Assembly (NCBI GenBank): GCA_958295855.1
Contig: OY282383.1
Location: 4,196,481-4,260,480 of the forward strand
Length of the DNA stretch: 64,000 nt
Direction of reading: 5' to 3'
Source of the DNA: an uncultured Poribacteria bacterium
Lineage (GTDB): Bacteria > Poribacteria > WGA-4E > WGA-3G
Shown: positions 1 through 8,048 of the stretch, in pieces
Layout: every line of letters begins with the position of its first letter
Position numbering within the stretch: position 1 is the first letter of the stretch
Program-made: the position numbers and the translations under genes
The notes under the pieces: model-generated
Seen by the model: the letters and a program-made list of their open reading frames with translations, nothing else
What the model was told of the DNA's origin: nothing
Databases searched by the model: none

Positions 1-437
1 AACAACTCCCGGACAACTCCGTAACCCTCTCCACGCTGTATGAAAATTCGCATGAAGAGGCAAAGGACTCTCTCTACTCCGAACAGTCCGAAATACAGCC
101 CGCACAACCCATCCCCGACGTTCCCCCGACACATACGTGGGAGACAACACATGAACCTCCTCCCCCCGTGGATGTACCCGGAGCGGAGAGACAGGTAGAT
201 GCCGAGGAAGTCTCTCATAGGTTGTCGGCCACTGCACATTTACTTGGTGCCGAAGATGAAACAGATTTTCAGGAACGTCTAACAGGATCCTTGCGCGCGC
301 AATTTCCACAGGAACGTTTAACACAGGCTTTAAAAACCTTACAGAAACACGGGCCTGTGGAAGGATTAAAACGGATTCAAGAGAACGATCCGGAAATTGC
401 ATCGGAAATACAAAAAATGTCCCGAAATCAGCGTTAA
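1..437 (+). CDS. 3' end of a signal-anchored protein (partial, left edge)
   Basis: Open reading in the frame starting at base 3 runs without a stop from the window edge to the TAA at 435-437. The translated 144 residues are almost identical to the last third of the 422-residue protein at 6631-7899, so this is the C-terminal part of a second copy whose start lies outside the window. The methionine at base 168 is internal and is not the start. DNA identity continues past the stop codon to about base 499. The protein has no recognisable domain; this part is charged and probably helical. Function unknown. Confidence 0.75.
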   Translation, partial: QLPDNSVTLSTLYENSHEEAKDSLYSEQSEIQPAQPIPDVPPTHTWETTHEPPPPVDVPGAERQVDAEEVSHRLSATAHLLGAEDETDFQERLTGSLRAQFPQERLTQALKTLQKHGPVEGLKRIQENDPEIASEIQKMSRNQR

Positions 438-499
438 TCAACCGCTGCGTGTAGGACACCCAGAGATTCCTTCTTGAGCATATTTTGAACGTATCCTTT
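1..499 (+). repeat. Long direct repeat, copy 1 (partner 7462-7961)
   Basis: Bases 1-499 match 7462-7961 with only scattered substitutions. They cover the 3' end of the signal-anchored protein gene and about 60 bases after its stop. Identity stops sharply within TTGAACGTATCCTTT. The two copies are in the same orientation and flank the glycosyltransferase and lipoprotein genes. Copy 1 extends beyond the window. Confidence 0.9.
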
Positions 500-2023
500 T
501 CAGTGAGAAACAGACTCCCAGAACTGATACTCGTATTCGTTTTGCTGTCATCTTTCAGCCTAAAACTGAATCATCTTGGGCATCACCGTTTCGGGACCAT
601 TGATGAATGTTGCCACGCACTCGTTGCGAAGAACCTTCTCAAGCACCCCTTTAAACCGACACTGATTGATGAGCCTTATATTTTTTACGCAGAGACGGGG
701 TGGGGGGGCAACCATGTTTGGCTTCATAAACCGATACTTCCGCTATGGCAAGGTGCCCTGTCCTTCTTTTTTTGCGGGGTTTCCACGTTTGCTTTTCGGT
801 TGCCGAGTGCGATCTTAAGCACCTTAGCCGTTTTGCTCACCTATCTGATAGGTGAGCAACTCTTCTCGCGCCGTGCTGCACTTATAGCCGCCTTTGCTCA
901 GGCATTCTCATACTTCATCATGAATTTGGTGCAAGGTTACCAATTTTCAGATGCTGTTGACATTTCGTTACTGTTCTACTGTGAATTGGGCATGTATGGC
1001 GTTATCCGATTGGTAAAAACAGGCAAATGGCGTTTCGCATGGATGGCCGGTATCGGACAAGGGCTTGCATTTCTCTCTAAAACATATCCCGCGTTCATTA
1101 TTACAGGTGTAGCCCTCGCTGCCTTGCTGTCCCCTAGACTTTTGTTAGCAAAAAAGGGGGAGTGTCGACTTCACTGGTTTCATTTACTAGCGATATTAGG
1201 TATTACAGGAGTTGTCGCGGGGCCTTGGAAGCTCTATACCGCAATACAGTTTCCAATAGAGTTCAAAATAGAACATGACTATATTTTTAGGCATCTGACA
1301 GAGAATATTGAGTTCTGGGGTGCACCTTGGCACAGGGTGTTAATTTACACGGATCGGATATTCGACTGCTTCTTTATACCCGTGGCTGTAGCCGTGTGTG
1401 GGGGTGTTACCCGTCTATTCCGAGAAAAACACATGGGACGCACACTTCTGTATGCTTGGGGCATCGGCGTTCTGGTTCCTTTTCTGCTTGCCACGACAAA
1501 AACACCCAGTGCCACGCTTATTAAAGTGCCCGCTTTTTACCTGATATTCGGTGATTTCGTTGTACGAACAGTCCAGCGAAAAGCTGAAGATACGCGTGTG
1601 CATCGATGGTTTAGAAAAGGGTGGCTCGTTACACTCTGCTTTTTTAGCCTCATGACGATATACATGGCATACGACTCAACTGCTAGGAATGCGGACACGA
1701 AAACGTTGTTGGAAACCGCTACTTTTGCGGAGAAACATCTCCCGCCCAACGCTGTGCTCCTTGTTGAGATTAATGGGAAAAACCCTGCGGACCATTGCGA
1801 TGCACACTACCTCATGTTCCTCACCCCCTTCACTGCACACGCCTATTACTCAGAACATGCCTACAAAGCAATGAGCCGCCAGGTGGAAAAAAACGGAGGA
1901 GTCCCCTATGTTGTCACCGAGAGCGAACTCCCGCTTCCTGTCCTTTTCAAAAGCGAAAAGGATAAACGAAAGTTGTATGCACTGCTACATACGCCTATAG
2001 CCCCCGACGAAAATAAGAAATAA
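485..2023 (+). CDS. GT39-type (PMT/ArnT-like) membrane glycosyltransferase
   Basis: Polytopic membrane protein of about 512 residues, the usual size for ArnT/PMT_2 proteins. These enzymes move a sugar from a polyprenyl-phosphate donor to a protein or lipid on the outer face of the inner membrane. A hydrophobic segment at residues 12-30 is followed by an acidic pair (D40-E41, in GTIDECCHALVAKNLL), which fits the conserved D/E of the first periplasmic loop. Many further hydrophobic segments follow, then a soluble tail. The TTG start at 485 sits inside the long direct repeat, so the first residues may have been acquired by recombination. GTG at 503 is an alternative. It heads a set of four glycan genes. 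Substrate cannot be told. Confidence 0.75.
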   Translation: MNVSFSVRNRLPELILVFVLLSSFSLKLNHLGHHRFGTIDECCHALVAKNLLKHPFKPTLIDEPYIFYAETGWGGNHVWLHKPILPLWQGALSFFFCGVSTFAFRLPSAILSTLAVLLTYLIGEQLFSRRAALIAAFAQAFSYFIMNLVQGYQFSDAVDISLLFYCELGMYGVIRLVKTGKWRFAWMAGIGQGLAFLSKTYPAFIITGVALAALLSPRLLLAKKGECRLHWFHLLAILGITGVVAGPWKLYTAIQFPIEFKIEHDYIFRHLTENIEFWGAPWHRVLIYTDRIFDCFFIPVAVAVCGGVTRLFREKHMGRTLLYAWGIGVLVPFLLATTKTPSATLIKVPAFYLIFGDFVVRTVQRKAEDTRVHRWFRKGWLVTLCFFSLMTIYMAYDSTARNADTKTLLETATFAEKHLPPNAVLLVEINGKNPADHCDAHYLMFLTPFTAHAYYSEHAYKAMSRQVEKNGGVPYVVTESELPLPVLFKSEKDKRKLYALLHTPIAPDENKK

Positions 2024-2081
2024 ACACGCAACCCGATGCCAATGCCCAACTCGTTGGGTTATTGACAGAAACGAAAATATT

Positions 2082-3938
2082 ATGATAAAACTTCAGCGCG
2101 TTGTCCTCTTGTTTGTGCTAGTGGCACTCATCCTATTGACGTTTTTGCCGCGGACACTTTCGCTCTCCAAGCATTGGGCCAGCGACGAAGATTTGTGGAT
2201 GCAGCGATCCCATACCTTCTTTTTCGCCTTGAAAAACGGAAAATTCAAAGAGACGCTTCCCGCATATCATCCGGGTGTGCCAACCATGTGGCTTGGGAGT
2301 CTAGCATTATGGAGCACGTATCTGACGAATACCCCTGTCAAAAGCGATGTTGAAGACACAGACTTTTACACGCCTGCGATGCTAGCCCGCGTCCGTTTAC
2401 CCATCGCTGTTGTAACAGGCTCGTTAATTTGGCTGATAGGTTTTTGCGTGTATCGCCTCTTTGGGAAAGTGCCTGCAATGTTATCTATTGCGTTGTTATC
2501 GGTGGAGCCTTTTCTGCTTTCAGAGTCTCGACGCGCACACACCGATGCGTTGACAGCACTTTTTCTCTTTTTATCGCTCCTCTTATGGTTGTGCGCTCTC
2601 GAAAGCAATCTGTCACGGCGACGGTATATCGTTTTTTCTGGTATTAGCTTTGCTCTCGCCTGTCTCACTAAAAGCTATGCCTGCACGCTTATTCTATTTA
2701 TACCGCTGGTGTGCGGGTGGTATGCTAAAGAAAATAATCTCTGCGTGTCCAGGATGATGTGGAGTGTTTTGCTCTGGCTTATGATGATACTCGCAACAGC
2801 AGTGGGCATTTGCCCGTATCTGTGGACGCGCATGGCGACGTTGGTTCTCTGCACTTTCGGGGGGGCACTGCTCCTGTGGAGTTGGCGAACACTCGCGGCC
2901 ACAGATACGCCTAAACTCACGCACACGGCTTTTGAGGTACTCGTCGGGATATTCTTCGTTGTCGTGGGATACACTATCACCGCAAGTGCTCCAGTGGTTA
3001 CCACTATTCTTGAGAGAATGTTTCACGCAGCGGCGGAGTCACATGAGTTACCCAAGCAGTTTTTAGGGAACATTCTCCACAATCCTGGGTGGCTCTATTT
3101 TCCCGTCGTCACAGGGGTGTGGAGTGGCGTGTTGACGTTGCCCCTGATAGGTGTTCCTGTGTGGAATGCAGCGGCACAACGCAAAAAGAAAAATAACACA
3201 AAACGAGATAATGAAAAATCTAACGATTTTTCATCTCACCGCATGTTTCGTTTTACTATTGTACTCGTGCTGTTCGTCCTATTTTACCTCATTGGACTGA
3301 GCATCGCAGCAAAGAAAATATCAAGATACCTTGTGATTTTCCTACCGGCAATGAGTGTTTTGACAGCACTCGGTGCAACGCACCTTGCCCAACATTTCAC
3401 GCGAAAATGGGTCGGTTATGCTTTACTTGTGTCTGTTTTTCTTTTGCAAGCTGTGCCGGTCCTACGACTCCACCCCTATTATCGCACCTACTATCACCCA
3501 CTATTATCTGGAAAGTGGGTCGCAGAAAATACAACGTGTATCACTGGGGCAGGATTAGACTTAGCAGCAGACTATCTGAATGCAAAACCAAATGCGGAAA
3601 ACATACAGGTGCGTTCGACGTGGTTCAGCAAAGACTTTGGGAATTACTTCGTAGGCGACATGCTACAGCGGCACCAGCAGACTCACGAAACTTCGCAGGA
3701 CTTCGACTACGATATTGAGTATCTCCGTGATAAACAAGTCGCGGGGAAAATCCCGCGAGATGCTCCAGAAAACTATCAAATCCATAGTTTTCTGCGCCCC
3801 GGCAGAACCTTACAGCGAGAACTTGAACATGTCGTCACCTTAAATGGCATCGACTATGTGTGGATATATCGGATACTTGATTCTCCGCCCGAAAACGCCC
3901 CCGAACCCCCACACGAAAACGTCACCCCCGTGAAGTGA
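2082..3938 (+). CDS. GT39-type (PMT/ArnT-like) membrane glycosyltransferase
   Basis: 618-residue polytopic protein, paralogous in architecture to the preceding gene. An N-terminal membrane segment (about 7-24) is followed by ASDEDLWMQRS with the expected acidic pair, then PAYHPGVPTMW and SEPFLLSESRRAHTDAL-like segments typical of PMT_2 proteins, and about ten hydrophobic helices. The C-terminal ~170 residues are hydrophilic and probably periplasmic. Start ATG at 2082 has only a weak ribosome site. Likely co-transcribed with the flanking genes. Expected role is sugar transfer from a lipid-linked donor; acceptor and sugar are unknown. Confidence 0.75.
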   Translation: MIKLQRVVLLFVLVALILLTFLPRTLSLSKHWASDEDLWMQRSHTFFFALKNGKFKETLPAYHPGVPTMWLGSLALWSTYLTNTPVKSDVEDTDFYTPAMLARVRLPIAVVTGSLIWLIGFCVYRLFGKVPAMLSIALLSVEPFLLSESRRAHTDALTALFLFLSLLLWLCALESNLSRRRYIVFSGISFALACLTKSYACTLILFIPLVCGWYAKENNLCVSRMMWSVLLWLMMILATAVGICPYLWTRMATLVLCTFGGALLLWSWRTLAATDTPKLTHTAFEVLVGIFFVVVGYTITASAPVVTTILERMFHAAAESHELPKQFLGNILHNPGWLYFPVVTGVWSGVLTLPLIGVPVWNAAAQRKKKNNTKRDNEKSNDFSSHRMFRFTIVLVLFVLFYLIGLSIAAKKISRYLVIFLPAMSVLTALGATHLAQHFTRKWVGYALLVSVFLLQAVPVLRLHPYYRTYYHPLLSGKWVAENTTCITGAGLDLAADYLNAKPNAENIQVRSTWFSKDFGNYFVGDMLQRHQQTHETSQDFDYDIEYLRDKQVAGKIPRDAPENYQIHSFLRPGRTLQRELEHVVTLNGIDYVWIYRILDSPPENAPEPPHENVTPVK

Positions 3939-3951
3939 ATGGAGCCATTTT

Positions 3952-4551
3952 ATGGCAGCAACGCCTCATTTCCGAATGTCCATCATCATCCCGGCGTATA
4001 ACGAAGCCGAGTCTTTGCCAGATTTACTCGGCAACATAGAAGCCACGATAAAGACGCACGGATACGCTGCGGAAATCATCGTTATCAACGATGGCAGCAC
4101 GGATGCGACAGCTGAAGTCCTCACTGCCCTGACCGCGGCACCTCACCTCCACGGGGACTTGCATCGGTATATCCCGATCTTCGTGCAGTCCGCGGGTTTT
4201 TCCATGAGTGAGGTGAAGGTCAAACACCATCGTCGGCGTTTTGGCAGACGCAAATATGGGCTGAAACGGATTCCCAAAGGCTTTTTTGATTTGATCACAG
4301 TGTTGTTCTTGACGCACTACAAAAGTCGGCCGCTGCACTTTTTCGCGGGCATCGGGAGTCTTTTTATCTTCAGTGGCATGGTGGTGCTTGCTGTCCTGAC
4401 GGCGTTATACTTTTTGCCGCTCATAGAACTGCCACGTCTGCCTCTTGGCATCGCCGGAGGTTTTTGTCTGTTGACAGGTTTTCTGCTGACAGGTCTGGGG
4501 CTTTTGGGTGAACTGCTGGTGGCGTATCTCAGAGAGATGGGTAAAGAATGA
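3952..4551 (+). CDS. GT2 (dolichol-phosphate-mannose-synthase-like) protein with internal deletion
   Basis: Residues 9-60 are a normal GT2 start (SIIIPAYNEAESLPDLL, then VINDGSTDAT). Residues 69-110 match the late part of DPM/GtrB-like enzymes (LHRYIPIF, then SEVKVKHHRRRFGRRKYG), followed by two C-terminal membrane helices (about 125-150, 160-190). About 100 residues that should lie between, including the DxD metal site and acceptor region, are absent: residues 60-69 join the two halves in frame near base 4150. Family members are about 310 residues; this one is 199. It is probably catalytically dead, or reduced to a membrane/partner role. It overlaps the next gene by ATGA, so translation coupling is retained. 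Confidence 0.7.
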   Translation: MAATPHFRMSIIIPAYNEAESLPDLLGNIEATIKTHGYAAEIIVINDGSTDATAEVLTALTAAPHLHGDLHRYIPIFVQSAGFSMSEVKVKHHRRRFGRRKYGLKRIPKGFFDLITVLFLTHYKSRPLHFFAGIGSLFIFSGMVVLAVLTALYFLPLIELPRLPLGIAGGFCLLTGFLLTGLGLLGELLVAYLREMGKE

Positions 4552-5507
4552 AAACCCTCCGCCAATACATCGGCATCGTCATTGCCTGTATACTTCTCTA
4601 TTTTCTCCTCAAACCGTTTGTGGAGACACACACCGAAGTCAAGGGTGCCACGTTTAGTATACAGTGGTTCTGGCTGTTGTGTTCCTTTGGTGCAATCCTC
4701 TTTTACCGGAGTGCGTATATTTTTCCTTTTGCGACGTTGCTGAGTGGGATGAGAGAGACACGTGTCCCTTTTCGCACTGCCTTTACCTTGTTCCATCTTG
4801 CCAATATCACGCGCTACCTTCCCGGGCGTATCTGGGGCTTTGTGAGACTGCTGTCGCTGAGTGAGCGTTTCGGTTTGAGCAAAACCGCCGTCGGCTCTGC
4901 CGTGACCTTACATGTCGGCATTGAAACCGCACTCGGTGGACTAATCGGTGTGTCCTTGATGTTTTCAGAGCCGATGCGTGAAACGGTTCTCCGCGTTTTT
5001 GAGACGTTGAGTGCAAACGCCAGCCCACTTTTGCCGATCGCCGTCGTCGGTCTTTTTATCGGGGTTGTGTTTCTGCTGGCAGCCGTCTCGTCAAAAGCGC
5101 GTCATTTTCTGAAAACACTCCGCGCCACAGGTCAACCGTTATTTTCAAAACCGTTTCGGCGTCGCTGGCTGCTCCTCTTTGTGAGCCATCTCCTGCTGTG
5201 GTGCTGTCAAGGGCTGGCTTTTTTTCTCTTTGTCAAAAGTGTCGCGCCCGTGCTGTGGAGAGACGCTTACCTTCTCACCGCCATTTTTGCGTTTGCATGG
5301 GGTGTTGGGTTTTTAAGTTTCTTGACCCCCGGGGGTTTAGGCATTCGGGAAGGATTGCTCGCCGTGCTGTTAGCAAACTATATGCCGGTTTCACAGGCAA
5401 CGCTCGTTGCGCTGGTGTGTCGGGTGTGGATGCTTTCTGCCGAGATGCTTTTGGCTCTCATCGCTTTTTTGATCGACCGGAAAATGAGAGGTGCACCAAA
5501 CACCTAA
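4548..5507 (+). CDS. LPG-synthase-TM/UPF0104-like membrane protein (flippase-like)
   Basis: 319-residue polytopic protein with about eight hydrophobic helices. Segments such as NITRYLPGRIWGFVRL and the late FLTPGGLGIREGLLAVLL match the lysylphosphatidylglycerol synthase transmembrane region family (UPF0104, 'flippase-like domain'). Members often sit beside GT2 and GT39 genes and are thought to act in lipid or lipid-linked sugar handling. The start codon overlaps the stop of the truncated GT2 gene (ATGA). The C-terminal catalytic domain of true MprF is absent. Confidence 0.75.
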   Translation: MKTLRQYIGIVIACILLYFLLKPFVETHTEVKGATFSIQWFWLLCSFGAILFYRSAYIFPFATLLSGMRETRVPFRTAFTLFHLANITRYLPGRIWGFVRLLSLSERFGLSKTAVGSAVTLHVGIETALGGLIGVSLMFSEPMRETVLRVFETLSANASPLLPIAVVGLFIGVVFLLAAVSSKARHFLKTLRATGQPLFSKPFRRRWLLLFVSHLLLWCCQGLAFFLFVKSVAPVLWRDAYLLTAIFAFAWGVGFLSFLTPGGLGIREGLLAVLLANYMPVSQATLVALVCRVWMLSAEMLLALIAFLIDRKMRGAPNT

Positions 5508-5600
5508 AACGGAGCGCCATCGTCTGCGGTCTGTTTTGCGTTTGCATCTACCTGTTCACGCCCCGAAATTCGAAAACGAATAGGCACTGCCCCGCGCCCC

Positions 5601-5665
5601 ACTATGCAAAAATTTGCAGAGTTAACTATGCAAATTTTTGCATACTGCGCAAATTTTTGCATAGT
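5601..5665. promoter_or_regulatory. Palindrome cluster, candidate enhancer (UAS) for the sigma54 promoter
   Basis: Three copies of a TGCAAA-AA/TT-TTTGCA palindrome lie at 5603-5620, 5627-5644 (TATGCAAATTTTTGCATA) and 5646-5663. The outer two form a 17-bp perfect inverted repeat (ACTATGCAAAAATTTGC at 5601 and its complement ending at 5665). The cluster is about 70-130 bp upstream of the predicted start of the sigma54 promoter, the usual distance for an enhancer-binding-protein site. The regulator is not in the window. Confidence 0.6.
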
Positions 5666-5705
5666 TAGAAAATGCCGCTATCCCATAACAGTGGGGTTTC
5701 TTACA

Positions 5706-5722
5706 TTGGCACGATAATTGCA
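5706..5722 (+). promoter_or_regulatory. Sigma54 (-24/-12) promoter
   Basis: TTGGCACG-N4-TTGCA fits the sigma54 consensus (YTGGCACG-N4-TTGCW) at every conserved position, with the correct GG-to-GC spacing. Predicted transcription start is about 5732, giving a leader of about 70 bases before the ATG at 5802. It should drive the two lipoproteins and the downstream anchored proteins. Confidence 0.75.
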
Positions 5723-5801
5723 CTTACGTCAAGTGAAACGGAAGCTGCGCATTCATGCAGCGGCGTTTGACGATTTTGAAATTAGAGGAGGATACCTATT
5801 T

Positions 5802-6203
5802 ATGAAGCATGTACTGTTTTTTCTCAACCTTTCTTTGACGTTGTTATTTGTCCTGAGCGGGTGCCTCTCTGTGCCGTCAGAACGAGAGCAAGAGCAGCAC
5901 ATTACGACTGTCACTGTGACAAAGAAACCTGTCATAAGTCGAGGACAAGGGGTGGCCACAAGAAAGGTACCTTGGACAAAAGAGGTCCCCATCGAAAAAG
6001 TAAATCCTGAAACGGGTCTCAAAGAGTGGACGACAATCACTCTCAAAGGAGAGAACACCGTTCTTTACTCATACACGTGGTATAGGGTTGATGGCGTCGA
6101 GGTTACCTCTTCACATTATCCCGATGCCTGGTATCATCGTTTCTTAAAAGATGCAGATGCCTGGTATCATCGTTTCTTAAAAGATGCACCGGAAACACCA
6201 TAG
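5802..6203 (+). CDS. Small lipoprotein, tandem copy 1
   Basis: The ATG at 5802 is preceded by AGAGGAGG at a good distance, so it is preferred over in-frame codons further upstream. The 133-residue product has a lipoprotein signal with lipobox LSGC near residues 19-22. A hydrophilic domain with TVTVTKKP and WTKEVPIEKV follows. The C-terminus is a 9-residue unit, DAWYHRFLK, present twice. Family not recognised. It is nearly identical to the next gene (a handful of substitutions), indicating a recent tandem duplication. It is the first gene downstream of the sigma54 promoter. Confidence 0.7.
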   Translation: MKHVLFFLNLSLTLLFVLSGCLSVPSEREQEQHITTVTVTKKPVISRGQGVATRKVPWTKEVPIEKVNPETGLKEWTTITLKGENTVLYSYTWYRVDGVEVTSSHYPDAWYHRFLKDADAWYHRFLKDAPETP

Positions 6204-6214
6204 GAGATAATCAC

Positions 6215-6619
6215 ATGAAATTCTCAAAACTGTTTTTTCTCAACCTTTCTTTGACCTTGTTATTTGTCATGAGCGGGTGCCTCTCTGTGCCGTCAGAACG
6301 AGAGCAAGAGCAGCACACTACGACTGTCACTGTGACAAAGAAACCTGTCATAAGTCGGGGACAAGGGGTGGCCACAAGAAAGGTACCTTGGACAAAAGAG
6401 GTCCCCATCGAAAAAGTAAATCCTGAAACGGGTATCAAAGAGTGGACGACAATCACTCTCAAAGGAGAGAACACCGTTCTTTACTCATACACGTGGTATA
6501 GGGTTGATGGCGTCGAGGTTACCTCTTCACATTATCCCGATGCCTGGTATCATCGTTTCTTAAAAGATGCAGATGCCTGGTATCATCGTTTCTTAAAAGA
6601 TGCACCGGAAACACCATAG
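6215..6619 (+). CDS. Small lipoprotein, tandem copy 2
   Basis: 134 residues; lipobox MSGC near residues 20-23, then the same sequence as copy 1 apart from a few conservative changes, ending with the same doubled DAWYHRFLK unit. Its first five residues (MKFSK) and its upstream GGAGATAATCAC are shared with the next gene (6631) rather than with copy 1. The duplication therefore seems to have joined the start region of the third gene to the lipoprotein body. Function unknown; probably sorted to the outer membrane. Confidence 0.7.
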   Translation: MKFSKLFFLNLSLTLLFVMSGCLSVPSEREQEQHTTTVTVTKKPVISRGQGVATRKVPWTKEVPIEKVNPETGIKEWTTITLKGENTVLYSYTWYRVDGVEVTSSHYPDAWYHRFLKDADAWYHRFLKDAPETP

Positions 6620-6630
6620 GAGATAATCAC

Positions 6631-7899
6631 ATGAAATTCTCAAAGCAGAAAAAAGAGAAGATGTTCATGTTTTTAGGTGGCATTGTATTTATCCTTGTGG
6701 GCGCTTTTTCTTTCCGCTATTACTATGCCCATAACATCTCGCATCCGACACCTCTGCCATCACAAACATTCTCGGACGAGCATCCACATCCACATCCACA
6801 TCCACACGCTGATAATCCTTCTACCTCCGTGCCAAAGGATAATAGAGAGGTGTCCGGCTCGGAGGAAAAGGGCAAGGAAGCCGCCGAACCAAACGGCACC
6901 ACAGTGGAAAACGAGAAATCAGTTGAAGAAAAACCCAAACGGAGGAAGTTAGGGGAAAAGGGAATGCACGCCGCTTACCAACCCGCGCTTCAGTTGAAAG
7001 ATTCAGACCCCGGACTTGCTATTGAGAAGATGCACGACATCGCAAAAGAACTCGGAGATGGCGACCCAGAGTTGACAGAGTACTTTCATCTCGAAGGCCA
7101 CATCCGATTCAACGAGCTTCCGGATAGAAACCAAAGTTATTTATCCATAGCAGATGGCGTTCGTTATCTAGAACTAAAGGAGAAACTTTTCGGGTTAAAC
7201 GAGGCACAGGAAAAAAACCTACACGAAGGGCAAGAGGGGCTCAGGTGGAACCGGGAAGGAGACGAAGTCGTCCGACAGATCGAGCCCATCATATTCATCC
7301 GTAAGTGGATGAAAGAAAATGCCCCAGCGGAATGGGATCTTGTGAACACACGATACTTCGAGTTGATACATGAAGGGTTGCCCGCCGCTCCCCTCTCTGA
7401 GAATTTCCCGACGATCCCCGAGCGCGTAGATGCGCATTATAAAAATTTCTTAGAATCCCTAGAACAACTCCCGGACAACTCCGTGACGCTCTCCACGCTG
7501 TATGAAAATTCGCATGAAGAGGCAAAGGACTCTCTCTACTCCGAACAGTCCGAAATACAGCCCGCACAACCCATCCCCGACGTTCCCCCGACACATACGT
7601 GGGAGACAACACATGAACCTTCTCCCCCCGTGGACATCCCCGGAGCGGAGAGACAGGTAGATGCCGAGGAAGTCTCTCATAGGTTGTCGGCCACTGCACA
7701 TTTACTTGGTGCCGAAGATGAAACAGATCTTCAGGAACGTCTAACAGGATCCTTGCGCGCGCAATTTCCACAGGAACGTTTAACACAGGCTTTAGAAACC
7801 TTACAGAAACACGGGCCTGTGGAAGGATTAAAACGGATTCAAGAGAACGATCCGGAAATTGCATCGGAAATAGAAAAAATGTCCCGAAATCAGCGTTAA
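6631..7899 (+). CDS. Signal-anchored protein with HP-repeat linker, function unknown
   Basis: 422 residues. A positively charged start and one hydrophobic helix (about residues 11-30) anchor a periplasmic domain. A linker contains HPHPHPHPH (residues 51-59, encoded by a 6-bp tandem repeat at about 6781-6806) and a Lys/Glu-rich stretch. The remainder (about 110-422) is predicted helical with no recognised domain. The HP run could bind metal, but that is speculation. The ribosome site AGGAGATAATCAC is shared with the preceding gene. Its 3' third is repeated at the left edge of the window, so at least two copies exist in the genome. Confidence 0.65.
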   Translation: MKFSKQKKEKMFMFLGGIVFILVGAFSFRYYYAHNISHPTPLPSQTFSDEHPHPHPHPHADNPSTSVPKDNREVSGSEEKGKEAAEPNGTTVENEKSVEEKPKRRKLGEKGMHAAYQPALQLKDSDPGLAIEKMHDIAKELGDGDPELTEYFHLEGHIRFNELPDRNQSYLSIADGVRYLELKEKLFGLNEAQEKNLHEGQEGLRWNREGDEVVRQIEPIIFIRKWMKENAPAEWDLVNTRYFELIHEGLPAAPLSENFPTIPERVDAHYKNFLESLEQLPDNSVTLSTLYENSHEEAKDSLYSEQSEIQPAQPIPDVPPTHTWETTHEPSPPVDIPGAERQVDAEEVSHRLSATAHLLGAEDETDLQERLTGSLRAQFPQERLTQALETLQKHGPVEGLKRIQENDPEIASEIEKMSRNQR

Positions 7900-7961
7900 T
7901 CAACCGCTGCGTGTAGGACACCCAGAGATTCATTCTTGAGCATATTTTGAACGTATCCTTT
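7462..7961 (+). repeat. Long direct repeat, copy 2 (partner 1-499)
   Basis: Near-identical to bases 1-499, ending at the same point about 60 bases after the stop codon. The copies are 7.46 kb apart in direct orientation. They could support excision or amplification of the intervening glycan/lipoprotein genes by homologous recombination. Confidence 0.9.
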
Positions 7962-8048
7962 AGGTTAGCACCTTACAGGTTTTTATGGTTGCCAAGTCCT
8001 TCCGTCTTGCATAAATCCCTGTAATGAATAATAACCCGGAGGTCCTGT

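Noticed and set aside
3952..4551. Intact GT2 glycosyltransferase
   Set aside because: Start and end match the family, but about 100 residues including the DxD region are absent.
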